From: Bretschneidera sinensis
Lineage: Eukaryota; Streptophyta; Magnoliopsida; Brassicales; Akaniaceae
DNA: 64,000 bases
Reading direction: 5' to 3'
NCBI GenBank assembly: GCA_023935145.1
Contig: CM043699.1
Coordinates: forward strand, 63,282,138-63,346,137
Notes under the pieces: model-generated
The model's database searches: none
The model's input: only the letters and a program-made list of their open reading frames with translations
What the model was told of the DNA's origin: nothing
In this document: positions 49,945 through 61,398 of the stretch, one piece after another
How positions within the stretch are numbered: position 1 is the stretch's first letter
Layout: each line of letters starts with the position of its first letter
Made by a program: the position numbers and the translations under genes

Positions 49945-50675
49945 ATGTAAGATATGTCTATTAGCGTTTTCAAATATGTTGTACTTTAATTTATAAATTG
50001 ACTGAAGCAGCTGTTCTGTCGTCTGTATTAGCCGTTTGAAGAAATAATTTTGGGCAGTTCTTTTTTATTTTATCAATTTATCAAAGTTGTATTTGATCAA
50101 TGAATATTGTATCTTAAAATTGTCCTCAATTATCTTATTTTTAAAAAGAAAAGTATGTCATCTTTTAGATATTGAACAAACGTGAATATTGTATTTGATG
50201 GGTTAGTTGTTCAAATTTTATGAAATTGTAAAAGTTGTATTGTATGTTTTATTTTTATTTTTAAGAATTTATTTAACAAACAAACATGACATGACCAGGG
50301 GAAGAGTGTTGTCATGTTTGATCGATGATATATAAAAAATACTAACATTTTAAAAATAAAATAATATTAATTATTTCTAAGTATTTGGTGTGTGCTTAAA
50401 AAATTGTATTTAGTAAATATGAGAAATAAAATTAATTTTAGATATTAAAATTTAAACTGAACATTGAAAACTGAAAGCTGAAAACAATTATAAGAAAGTG
50501 TAATCCAAACAGTTTTCTATTTTCAAAACAGTTTTCGAACACTGATTATCCAAACAACATTTCACTGAAAACTGTTATCCAAACATGTTTTCGAACATTG
50601 AAAACTGAAAACAGTTTTCAGAAACTCTTTTCAAAAACAGTTTTCGAACACTGAAAACTGTTACCAAACATGCCC
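49945..50675 (+). other. Distal part of the transposon-like unit
   Basis: Just after the truncated gene, gaagcagctgttctg (50004-50018) looks like the first bases of the next synthetase exon (EAAVL), after which homology stops. The rest is AT-rich, and from 50450 has repeated gttttcagtgttc-type words leading to the terminal repeat. Confidence 0.55.
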
Positions 50676-50717
50676 AAGATTCCCAATAAGATATTGAAGA
50701 ATATGACTCTACTATTG

Positions 50718-51203
50718 TAATGCTCGTGTTCATAAAATAAGGATATATAAGTAATTTTATGTATATTATATTGAATTAAATAATCCATAGATGAAAGATT
50801 TAGTATTGATTTGAAATAATATTTGAAAGATAATATTGAAAATTTGGTTGAAAAGAGTTAGAAATTTTTTTAAAAAAAAGTACTGAAATTTTTTGAAATT
50901 TAAAGTTAAAATAAAAGAATTTTGAAGAAAAATATGGACTAAACCTGAGGAAAATAATTAAAAAAAATTGAAGAAAATATAAGTTTTACATTTTTCTATA
51001 GTTTTTATAAATTTAATAAAAGATGAAAAATTGATTTTTATGGGAAAATAACAAAACGGTAAATTTTAAATGATGGTATAATTTTAAATAATCGATGGCA
51101 AATATGTAAATTAAAAAAATATTATTATTAAAAAAATTTGATATTCATGCATCTTTAATATGTTGTATATATATTATTTCAGATAGGATATTAATAGTGT
51201 AAC
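50718..51203 (+). repeat. Degraded LTR start of the Tekay/Del-type family
   Basis: Begins tgtaatgctcgtgttcataa, like the LTR start tgtaatactcgtaatcgtaa at 51204, then diverges into AT-rich sequence. Probably an older partial LTR into or beside which the 51204 element inserted. Confidence 0.45.
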
Positions 51204-51383
51204 TGTAATACTCGTAATCGTAAAATAAGGGCAAAGAAGTACTTAAATAAATATGACATAGAGTTAAAATAACATATATGTTTAAATGCAAAAAGTCCAA
51301 TTTGAATAAAGCAATTAAAAAAAACCTAGACGTCTAGGGACATCCAAAAAAGAAAAGAAGAAAAGAAACAAAAAGTTTTTTTT

Positions 51384-51427
<44 letters not shown>

Positions 51428-53342
51428 TACACACACACACACAAAAGTTTTACAATTTGTGAATGAGGCGTGCATGCTTTGCACGTCTCCAAAACGTGGA
51501 GAATTTTAGAGTAAAGACAGCTGATTTTGCAAGTTGCAATAGTAAGCTACCAAGGGTTTAGTTGCACCATTTTTCTTATATACATGTATAATACGTAACT
51601 GTTAATTAACGCTTACCAAATTTCATTTAGTTTCCTTCAAATCACTCTATTTCTTTAAACACTTGGGACCTAAAGAAAGGTTGAAAGATCAAAATTTTGA
51701 AGAAGTTTACGGGAGAATTTTATAGAGAGTCACGAAAAGCTATTAGAAAAACAGAAGGTAATAATATAATGTTTATTTTTTAATTTTTAGCATTCATGAA
51801 ATTTCCCGAAATTCAAAGTGGGAATTTTCAAATGGTTTGGTTTATGAAGAATTGAAGAAATAATTAGAAACTTAATACAAATATTATGTCAAGTGTTGAC
51901 GATCAGTAACCAGGAAAATTTTTGGAGAGGAACGGGAAAGGCAAGAAGGTGATCCACGGGTAGCTTTAAGTGCTACGTGGTGAGTTAGATTTACTTTAAG
52001 TAATCTAAATAAAAATGAAATTATCTAGTGATAATATTAAATTAATTATTAGCTTATGCTTTGGTGGTAGATAAAAAATTTGATTGATATATATGATATG
52101 AATATTTGACACATAGAAAATTATTAGGAAAGAAATAATATTTTTGGAATAATAAGTTGATTTAATAATAAAAGCGATAAGTGCAATTCTTGATGAGCTA
52201 TGGTTGATATTTTGATACGAATTATGAGGAGATGAAATTAGTGGATCTTGACAAGCTAAGATGGATGATTTGATGTGATTTATGATGAGAGGAATTTAGT
52301 ATAATTTTTATAATAATTTGAGGAAAGACAAGATAGCTAAATTTAAAAAATTTGAATGTTTGGTTTTTTATGTTATTGTTCAGATGCATATTTCATATCA
52401 TTGTTCATATGCATATGCATTAAATAAAACCGGAAGAATTGAAAGAAGGTCGGTCTAATTGAAAAACTGTGACAGCTGATATGTGCTAGAAATAAAAGAG
52501 ACACCGTGACAGCCGGTATATACCAAAAATAAATATCGTGACAGCCAGGATAAACTATAAAGAAAAGGACAGGGAAGGCAGCCAGCCTAAGATAAAAACA
52601 TGTCGACATTTGGGAAGACGTTCCCATAATAATAATTCATGCATTGCATCTGTTTTAGTTATTGCTTGCATTAATGAAATGCTGATGTGTGGTGTGTTAT
52701 TGTGAATTTATTTATAGATAGATGAGTCTCACAGAGAGACATTTATGGTGATAAGAACCATCTAAATGGTATATTTTATGATGTGAACCTCGTTACGAGG
52801 TAATTTTGAGATAATTGATGGTCTTAAGGTGAACCAATAAATAAGAAGAAGAGATTGATAGAGAATGGATCTTATGACATGTGTAGTGATTGTAGAATGC
52901 TAGTATCAACTTGTATAAGATATAAATGATTAAATATTGAAAGACCATTAATACAAATGAATACTTCTAGTAAATTTAATTCATTGAGCTTGTGAAGCTC
53001 ACCCCTCATTGTACAATGATTTCAGGTAGCAGGCAAGGAAAATAGTTTGGTGAGTTGAGGTTTAGAAAAATCATTTTATGTAAGCCACATATGTGTCAAC
53101 ATCCTCAAACTAATGAGAAATTAAAATAAAAATTTATTTGTAAATATTCATGCATTTTACGTTGTATATTATGTTTAAGTTAATATCAGATTTATGTATC
53201 TCCCCTGTTTGAGGGTTGAGGATTAATGTAAAAATTTCTATTAGTATTATTTTTTTTATGGTTGCATATATGTGTCATGCTGGGATTTTCAAAATGTGAT
53301 GACACCATCTCAGGGGTGGCCAACCCGTGATGGGTCGTTACA
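51204..53342 (+). repeat. 5' LTR of the 51204-61262 element
   Basis: 2139 bp, starting tgtaatactcgtaatcgtaa and ending gatgggtcgttaca. It has AT and AC microsatellite tracts (51388-51443) and about three minisatellite units (52465-52565). Confidence 0.88.
51388..51443. repeat. (AT)n(AC)n microsatellite
   Basis: Adjacent AT and AC dinucleotide tracts in the 5' LTR. Confidence 0.9.
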
Positions 53343-53346
53343 ATTT

Positions 53347-53358
53347 TGGTATCAGAGC
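53347..53358 (+). promoter_or_regulatory. Primer-binding site, initiator tRNA-Met
   Basis: tggtatcagagc, perfect match to the common plant site, four bases after the LTR. Confidence 0.92.
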
Positions 53359-53443
53359 ATTAAATTTTATGATTTTGTAGACTGCATAAAAAGAAAGAAA
53401 GTGAAAGATTAAAATAAATTATATTTTAATGAACAATCTGAGG

Positions 53444-54680
53444 ATGACACGTGGACACACTAGAACTAGAGTTAGAGTTGTTGATTTGAGAGGGCGTGGC
53501 AGGCCCCCAATATTTTTGACAAGTTGAGATTGAGTCTGAATTTGTGGTTCCTAGAAAAGAATGTGTTGATAGTATGATTGATATTAATAATATAATTGAT
53601 ATTAGTAAAGGTATGAGAGAATCTGAAGTTGAAAGAGATAAGCTAAGATAAGCTCTTACACATGCTCTTGAGAAAATCAATGTAACAGATGATAGAGTTA
53701 GTAGCTTATAGCATAGACTTGACGAACAGGCTAGAGCAGTGTCTGGGGTTGTTAATCCAGTAATGAGAGACATTTAAACCGGAGTAAAAGTGAGTTTATG
53801 CATGAGACGTAGAGAGATTGTTTTGTTAGATATATTAAGTTGAATGCCTTATTGTTTAAAGGATCTATGAATCTTTTTAAGCTTGAGTTTTGAGAGAAAC
53901 ATGTAGAGAGATTTATTTGATATTTTACCAGTAACTGACAGGCAGATGGTTGCTTTTGCTTTGTTTGAGTTAGAAGGAGAAGTTTTGGAATGGTGGGAGG
54001 ATATTCTTCCTAGAGTAAGTGCAGATGTCAATAAACCCTTAACTTGGAATAGGTTTAAGGAGGTTTTCCTTGATAAATACTTTTCTTAGACCTTTAGAGC
54101 CCAACAAGATAGAGATTTTATTTATTTGGGGTAAATGTGTTGACTGTGACTCTATATGATAGCAGATTTGTGGCTTTGTCGAGATTTGTACCGGAAATGG
54201 TATACCCAGAGGAGAAAGAAGTATAAGAGGTTCATAGATGAACTATGTTAAAAGATTTGATCAAAACTATCTTACTTTAGGCTTATAAATTATGTCAGAT
54301 TAGTGGATATAACACTTCATATTGAGAAGGATGTGATAGAAATCAGAGGTATGAGGAATTAGCAGAAGAAGTCTAGATTTGAGGAATCCAGAGGTGGTAC
54401 CAGTATTAGTGTGCAGAGTGGGAGATCGCTTAGAGGAAGCGTTCCTTGTCACACGAAACCAAAGTATAGAGTCAGAGGCAAATAAGATCTATTACTTCTG
54501 TAGCTCAGAATACTATTGGTGATACCCTTAGATTTGGGAGACAGTTATGGAAACTCAAAGTCATGGCATAGGAAGTAAGTATGCCACTAAGGGGAAGTGG
54601 TAATCTGAGGTAGGATTGAGAGATAAAAGTTTGTTATAGGTATATTCAGATAAGATACTTATCCCAGAATTTTCAAAATT
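53444..54680 (+). pseudogene. gag remnant of the 51204-61262 element
   Basis: An ATG at 53444 opens MTRGHTRTRVRVVDLRGRGR. The capsid part near 53910-54120 reads ILPVTDRQMVAFALFELEGE and WNRFKEVFLDKYF in broken frames, the same as the gag at 13431-13800. RFVPEMV and EEKEV follow at 54180-54230. Many stops. No long open frame remains. Confidence 0.72.
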
Positions 54681-54681
54681 T

Positions 54682-54926
54682 AAAGTGCTTTGTGTGTAGA
54701 GAAGGTGGACATATCAATGTTGGGTGATCTTGGTGCAACCCATTCTTTTGCATCCAGTATTCATATGAAGTCTATTAAAGTATATATTAGTCATTTGATG
54801 CCAAATATTTTTGTTGAAGTTCCCACTAGATATAGAGTGAAAATTATTAATGTTTACAAGGGTTGTGTGATTCGTATCAGTGGTAGAAAATCTGAAGCTG
54901 ATTTATTATTTTTGAATATGATATAA
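54682..54926 (+). pseudogene. Zinc knuckle and protease remnant
   Basis: A CCHC knuckle remnant (CFVCREGGHI, last Cys lost) overlaps the protease frame 54690-54926, which reads LGDLGATHSFASSIHMKS with the DxGATHSF active-site pattern of Tekay/Del proteases. It ends FLNMI before a stop. Confidence 0.72.
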
Positions 54927-54989
54927 TTTCATTTAATTTTGAGAATGAATTGATTGTCGGCATATTACGCTTAGGTTGATCATTCCAAA

Positions 54990-56270
54990 AAGAAGGGTTG
55001 TGAGGAGTATTTGGCATACATAATGGATTCTAAAAAAAAAAATAAAATAGAAAGTTAGGATAAACCATAGTGGTGAAAGATTATTCTAATGTAATTTCTT
55101 GATGAAGTTGGCTAGGTTACCTCCAAGTAGGAAGATTAAATTGATACCAGGATTATCACATATATTTAATAGCACCCTATAGAATGACGCCAATTGAATT
55201 GAGAGAGTTTAACGTACCATTTTAAGAATTTTTGGATAAATAATTCATCAAACTTAATGTATTTAGGGAGCCCCTGGGTTGTTCATGAAAGAATAAGATA
55301 AAACAATGAGATTTTTTGTAGACTATAAATAGTTGAATAAGAACAAATAGCTTTTATCCAGGATAAATAAATTGTTTGAGCAGTGCAAGAAGTGAGAGTG
55401 TTCATTTGGATTGACTAATGTTCTAGAAACATTAATGTACTTGATGAATAAAATTTCTGAACCGTTTCTTGATAATCTTGTGGTTGTATTTGACTTTCTG
55501 ATATAATCTAAGAAGGAAGAACAACATGTGAAACATTAGACAGTGTGTTGGAGATTCTTAGGAGAGAGAAATTATTTGCAAAGTTCTCTAAATGTGAATG
55601 TTGGCTGAATGAAATAACTTTCTGAGAACATGTAATATCGAGAAATGGCATAACAGTTGATCCACAAAAGGTAGAAGCAATGTTAAGTTAGGAGAGACCA
55701 ACTAATATGACTGAGATTAGAATCTTCTTGGGGTTAGTTGGTTATTATAAAAAGATTCTTTCAGAATTTTTCTATTATTATAATACTATGGAATAGATTG
55801 ACCAGGAAAGAGGTGAGATTGGTATGGTGAGAAAAATTTGAGAAAAATTTCCAATTACTAAAGGAGAAATTGACTACAGCTCTAGTATTGGTGTTTCTTT
55901 ATGGTGATAAAGGATTTGTGGTGTATAGTGATTCGTCACATCAATGGTTAGGATATGTGTAGCATAGGAAAGCTGTGGCCTATACTTCTAGGCAATTGAA
56001 GATTCATGATAGAAATTTCCCTATTCATGACTTAGAGTTGGCTACTATAGTGTTTACTTTAAAGATTGGAGACATCACCTGTATGAAGCCACTTATGATA
56101 TATTCATTAATCATAAGAGTTTAACATACTTACCTACCCGGAGAGAGTTGAATTTAAGGCAAAGATAGTAGATGGAGTTGATTAGTAATGATGATTGTAC
56201 AAATCACTATTATCTAGAAAATGCGAAAGTGATAGTTGTGCATTGAGTAGAAAGTCTACAAGAAGGTTAA
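54990..56270 (+). pseudogene. Reverse transcriptase and RNase H remnant
   Basis: RT pieces: YRMTPIELREFN-like at 55175, RFFVDYKXLNKN at 55310-55345, and a VVVFDF remnant near 55480 where the family has the FIDD catalytic pair (lost here). EHVISRNGITVDPQKVEA is at 55625-55680. RNase H follows with VVYSDSSHQWLGYV, AYTSRQLKIHDRNFPIHDLE and later RELNLRQR and LIVHALSRKS-like sequence. Frameshifts and stops are frequent, so it is inactive. Confidence 0.8.
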
Positions 56271-56399
56271 CTGCTATTGGGAGTCCTAATGTGAAATTGA
56301 TGATAGATTTAAAATAGATAAGAATGAAGTTGAATATCAGTGATAGAGGATCATGGTTAACAAATATAGTTGTATAGTCATCCATAGTGAAAATGTTTT

Positions 56400-57140
56400 A
56401 GAGATGCAAGGTAGAAATGAAGAGATAGAAAAGATTAAGCATTGAGTGGTTACTAGAAAGCAATATGAGTTAAAAAAATTTGAAATAAGGATATTTTGGT
56501 ATTGGAACATGGATTGGTGTTCCCAATGATGCAGAGTTGAGAAAGAAGATATTGAGAAAGATACATGATGATGTAGATTCGATGCAATCAAGTAACAATA
56601 AAATGTATAGAGGATTGAGACAAAATTTCTAGTGGTCAGGTTGAAGAATGATGTAGCTGAGATTGTGAGGTTGTATGGAGCAAATGAAGCATAGTGTGAA
56701 ATAGAGATACTAGATTTACACTTTGGTTTTGAAGAGGCTTTCAGAAAGCCATGGGTACACAGTTGTAATTTAATATAATTTTTCATGCTCAGACAGAAAG
56801 GATTTTTAGAGTATTAGAAGATATGTTAAAGGTAAATGTGATGAGTTTCTTAGTAAGTTGGGATGCTTACCTGCCATCGATTGAAATTGCTAATAATAAT
56901 CAGTATCAAACTAGTATTAGGATGGCACCGATTGAGACTTTGTATGGTAGGAGGTGTAGAACTCCTATATGTTGGAAATAAATGGGAGAGAGAAATATAT
57001 CTGGTCCATCAATCATTAAGTTAACAACTGAGATGATCAAATTGGTTAGAGAGAACCATAAAGCAATACAAAGTAGACCGAATAGCTATGTTGATACTAA
57101 GAGAAGACCTCTGGAATTTTAAGTAGGTGATTGGGGTGTA
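56400..57140 (+). pseudogene. Integrase remnant
   Basis: The zinc-binding start (RLRQNFxWSGLKNDVAEIVRL at about 56610-56680) and part of the core (SWDAYLP, NNNQYQTSIRMAPIETLYG and RRCRTPICW near 56860-56980, then RNISGPSIIKLTTEMIKLVR) can be followed across frames. A piece of the catalytic core is missing between 56700 and 56780. Not functional. Confidence 0.75.
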
Positions 57141-57560
57141 ATTAAAAATATCTCAATAAAAAGGTGTATTGAGATCTAAATAGGAAAGGAATGCTGAATC
57201 TGAGGTATGTGTGACCCTATGAGGTTGTTTAGAAAGTTGAGCTAGTTGTGAATAGCCTAGATTTGCCTATAGAGTTAAAGCAGTGGCATAACGTATTTCA
57301 TGTTTCACTTTTAAGAAAGTGTTTACATGATGATTATTGTAATATTTTGAGCTAAGCTATAGAAATTCGGAAAGATTTGGCTTATATACAAGTACCAGTG
57401 AGAATTTTAGACAGAAAAGAAAAAAAATCTTATATAATAAAATAATTGCATTAGTTTAATTTATGTGGTGGAATAAGGATGTTGAAGAGATTATGTGAAA
57501 GCGTGAGACAATTACGAAGAAATATTATTCGCATTTGTTTTAGGAGTAAAGTAAAAAAAT
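57141..57560 (+). pseudogene. Integrase C-terminal and chromodomain remnant
   Basis: VGDWGVIKNISIKRCIEI-like sequence is followed by KGMLNLRYV and LPIELKQWHNVFHVSLLRKC, then EIRKDLAYIQVPVRILDRKE and WWNKDVEEIM. This is the tail of Tekay/Del polyproteins, ending in a chromodomain that targets insertion to chromatin. Broken by stops. Confidence 0.75.
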
Positions 57561-57594
57561 TTCGGAGACAAAATTTTTATATGGTGGGTAGATT

Positions 57595-57658
57595 TGTAAT
57601 ACCCGTAATCGTAAAATAAGGGCAAAGAAGTACTTTAATAAATATGACATAGAGTCAA

Positions 57659-57706
<48 letters not shown>

Positions 57707-58834
57707 TTAAATGTAAAAAGTCCAATTTGAATAAAGCAATTAAAAAAATACGGACATAGAGAAAAGAAAATAAAAAAAACAAAAAGAATTTTTTTTTTTA
57801 AATATATATATACGTGGCAGCACATGCTGCCAAATGTTTTATAATTTCTGTATAAGGCGTGCATGCCTTGTACGTCTCCAAAACGTGGAGAATTTTGGAG
57901 TAAAGGCAGCTAATTTTGCAAGTTGCAATAGTAAGCTGCCAACAATTTAGCTGCAACACCATTTTTCTTATATACATGTATAATACGTAACCGTTAATTA
58001 ACACTTACCTAATTTTTTTTAGTTTCCTTCAAATCACTCTATTTTTTTAAACTTTTGGGGACCGAAAGAAAGGTTAGAGCATCAAAATTTTGAATAGGTG
58101 TATGGGAGAATTTTATAGAGAGTCACAAAAAGCTATCAGAAAAACATAAGGTAATAATGTAATGTTTATTTTTGAATTTTTAACATTCATGAAATTTCTC
58201 GAAATTTAAAGTGGGAATTTTCAACGGGTGTGGTTTATGAAGAATTGAAGAAATAATTAGAAACTTAATACAAATATTATGTCAGGTGTTGATAGTCAGC
58301 AACCGGGGAAAATTTCGAAAAGGAATGGGAAAGGCAAGGAGGTGATCCACGGGTAGCTTTAAGTGCTACATGGTGAGTTAGATTTACTTTAAGTAATCTA
58401 AATAAAAAGTGAAATTATCTAGTGATAATATTAAATAAATTATTAGTTTATTCTTTGGTGGTAGATAAAAAATTTGATTGACAGGTATGATATGAATATT
58501 GGACGCATAAAAAATTATTAGGAGAGAAACAATATTTTTGGAATAATAAGTTGATTTAATAATAAAAGCGATAAGTGAAATTTTTGATGAGCTATGGTTG
58601 ATGTTTTGATACGAATTATGAGGAGATGAAATTAGTGGACCTTGACAAGCTAAGATTGATGATTTAATGTGATTTTATGATGACAAGAATTTAGTAGAAT
58701 TTTTATAATAATTTGAGGAAAGACAGGATAGCTAAATTTAAATAATTTGAATTCATGTTTGTTTTTTTTTTATGTTATTGTTCAGACGAATATTTCATAT
58801 CATTGTTCATATGTATATGCATTAAATAAAAGAA
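57595..58834 (+). repeat. 3' LTR, first part
   Basis: Starts tgtaatacccgtaatcgtaa after the polypurine region ttatatggtgggtagatt. It includes an AT tract (57663-57705) and an 18-bp palindromic module (57815-57832). It is interrupted after aataaaagaa by inserted sequence; a 45-bp copy of the interrupted site recurs at 60314-60358. Confidence 0.85.
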
Positions 58835-60313
58835 CTAAAAGAAAACAGCCCCAAGAATTTGTTGTGAGTTTTAAATTTCTCACAAGTGCATGAGTCGTTT
58901 GCAATATAGTGTGTGCAAGTGTGAGGTCGAATTCACAGGGAATTGCGTCGTGAAAATGGATTTTTATCTAAACTAAACCTATTTTAACCTAGTTCAAAAT
59001 TTTTGAATTGTATCTTGTAAAAAATATAAACTTAAACTAAATTGATTTGAAACCAATAATAAAGATACTAAGGTTTCTGAATCCACTCCACCAAAGTAAA
59101 ACATATATTTTCATGTTCTATATAAAAGTAATCTATCAAATAATTCCATGAATACACCATTATACAAATCACAGCGAATACTCTAATTCAACCAAATCAT
59201 CCAATGTATCCCTTTAGAATCACAATGGGTATCCAATTTACTTTGGATGATCCGTCGTATCCGGCAGATGAAACACAAGGAATATCCAATTTGAACAATT
59301 TAAACATAATCAATCGTAAGAATTTACTCAAGCAATTGAAACAGAACATTAATACTAAAAATATCAAAATTATACGAACATATCTGAAAATAATATGTCA
59401 AACAATGGCGAGGCTTCATTTTCAACCTTAGATGAAGGTTTTAGCCTCTTATGATTATGAAACTAAATTTCACAATTAAAGTACTAAACATAAAACTTTA
59501 AACTCAAAAGAATAAATTAAAATTAACTATACATGGATAGAGAAATTTCACTTGCAGTTGTTGTGCGATGCTTTTCCCCCTTGGTAGCAAAGCCTTGGAG
59601 ATCCCCTAGATTGCTAGCAGAAGTCCTCCGAATTGAACACTTTTTGATGAAGTGCAATGGAGTTTTTATAGGGAAACTTCATGAGCGCAATGTGTTTCCA
59701 ATCCAATGTGAGATGTGGGATATAGAATGTGTTTCCAACCGATGTGGGATGTGGGATTTAAGCCTTCATATGCCCTTCAAAACTTCTGCCCACGCTGAAA
59801 TCCCGCAAAGCCTGACCTTTTTCTACTAAAACTGCCATAACTTTCTCTAAAAAAATCATATTTACGAGCCATAAAATTCTCCAGAAAATAGACATCTGGA
59901 TCTTTCAAAGCATATATGTCTCATCTCCTGATTTTTCCTGAATCATTACAGTTTAATCCACAAAAGTCACTTCTGTCACGCTGAAATCACGTACAGCCTG
60001 ACCTTTGTCTACTAAAACTGCCATAACTTTCTCTAGAAAAATCATATTTATGATCTGTAAAATTCTCCAGAAAATAGACATCCGGATCTTTAAAAGAATA
60101 TATGGTATATCTCCTGGTTCTTTTTGAATCAATACAGTTTAATCCACAAAAATGACTGATCTGTATGGGTAATTCAGGCAATTTAGTGAAACTCCTTTCT
60201 AAGTCTTGTAAATCTGTAAAACAACGAAAAAAACAACTCTAAGTAACAAATTCCTAAGCTAACAAATGTAAATTAAATGGCCAAAATATGCAATATTTGT
60301 CATTCATCAACAC
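58835..60313 (-). mobile_element. Solo-LTR-like insertion of an Asp-primed family inside the 3' LTR
   Basis: On the minus strand it starts tgatgaatgacaaatattgc (60309), comparable with tgataagtgcttaaatattc of the other LTRs and sharing taatttacatttgtta. It ends ctcacaaca (58860). Beyond the end, tggggctgtt resembles the first ten bases of the tRNA-Asp primer site (8 of 10). There is no coding region. It contains a 186-bp tandem duplication (59791-60165). Flanks are a 45-bp direct repeat rather than the expected 5 bp. Confidence 0.6.
59791..60165. repeat. Two-unit tandem repeat, period 186 bp
   Basis: The unit cacgctgaaatc ... tactaaaactgccataactt ... cagtttaatccacaaaa occurs at 59791 and again at 59977, with scattered differences. 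Confidence 0.85.
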
Positions 60314-61262
60314 ATATTTCATATCATTGTTCATATGCATATGCATTAAATAAAAGAATCGAAAGAACCGGGAGGGGGCCGGTTTAATTGAAAAACCATG
60401 ACAGCCGATATGTACTGGAAATAAAAGGGACACCATGACAGCTGATATATACTGAAATAAATACCGTGATAGGCGGGATAAGCTGTAAAGAAAAGAACTG
60501 ATAAGACAGCCGGTCTAAGATAAAAACATGTCGACATGTGGGAAGACGTTCCCATAATAATAATTCATACATTGCATCTGTTTTAATTATTGCTTGCATT
60601 ATTAAAATGCTGATGTGTGGTGTGTTATTGTGAATTTATTTATAGATGGATGAGTCTCACAGAGAGACAGTTATAGTGATAAGAACTATCTAAATGGTAG
60701 ATTTTATGATGTGAACCTCATTACGAAGTAATTTTGAGATAATTGATGGTCCTAAGGTGAGCCAATAAATAAGAAGAAGAGATTGATAGAGAATGGATCT
60801 TATGATATGTGTAGTGATAGTAAAATGCTAGTATCAAGTTGTATGAGATATAAATGATTAAATATTGAAAGACCATTAATACAAATGAATACTTCGAGTA
60901 AATTTAATTCACTGAGCTTGTGAAACTCACTTCTCATTGTAAAATGATTTCAGGTAGCAAGCAAGAAAAATAGTTTGGTGAGTTGAGGTTCAGATGAAAT
61001 CATTTTCTGTAAGCCATGTACGTGTCAACATCCTCAGACTAATGAGAAAATAAAATAAAAATTTATTTGTAAATATTCATGCATTTTACGTTGTATATTA
61101 TGTTTAAGTTAATATCAGATTTATGTATTTCCCCCGTTGAGGGTTGAGGATTAATATAAAAAAATTTGTTAGTATTATTTTTTTTTATGATTGCATATAT
61201 GTGTCGTGCTGAGATTTTCAAAACGTGACGACACTATCTCGACAATGGCCAACCAGAGATGG
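60314..61262 (+). repeat. 3' LTR, second part
   Basis: Continues the LTR after the insertion, repeating 45 bases of the first part (one mismatch). It carries about three minisatellite units (60393-60490) and the usual 3' half. It ends at accagagatggg, after which the expected tcgttaca is replaced by palindrome sequence. Confidence 0.85.
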
Positions 61263-61398
61263 GTACAAACAATATAAAAACATACATTGACTATATTATA
61301 GTCAATGTATGTTTTTATATTGTTTGTACCCATCTCTGGTTGGCCATTGTCGAGATAGTGTCGTCACGTTTTGAAAATCTCAGCACGACACATATATG
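61194..61398. repeat. Perfect 205-bp palindrome between two convergent LTRs
   Basis: Arms 61194-61295 and 61297-61398 (102 bases each) are exact reverse complements around a single T at 61296. The outer ~70 bases of each arm are LTR end and the inner ~30 (tacaaacaatataaaaacat ... gactata) are not LTR. Immediately outside, the two flanking LTRs differ at many sites. Confidence 0.97.

Larger units (their letters stand above)
51204..61262 (+). mobile_element. Tekay/Del-type chromovirus, near full length, inactive
   Basis: 5' LTR 51204-53342, Met primer site, gag, protease, RT, RNase H, integrase and chromodomain in the usual Ty3/gypsy order, then a 3' LTR from about 57595 that is split by a 1.5-kb insertion (58835-60358) and ends near 61262. 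Frames are full of stops. The 3' LTR terminus is replaced by the arm of a perfect palindrome, so the target duplication cannot be checked (left flank gtaac). Confidence 0.88.

Noticed and set aside
57540..57864. Hydrophobic membrane-protein-like frames
   Set aside because: The Ile/Tyr runs are translations of the (AT)n tract in the LTR; the frames at 11148-11620 and 63122-63610 have the same cause.
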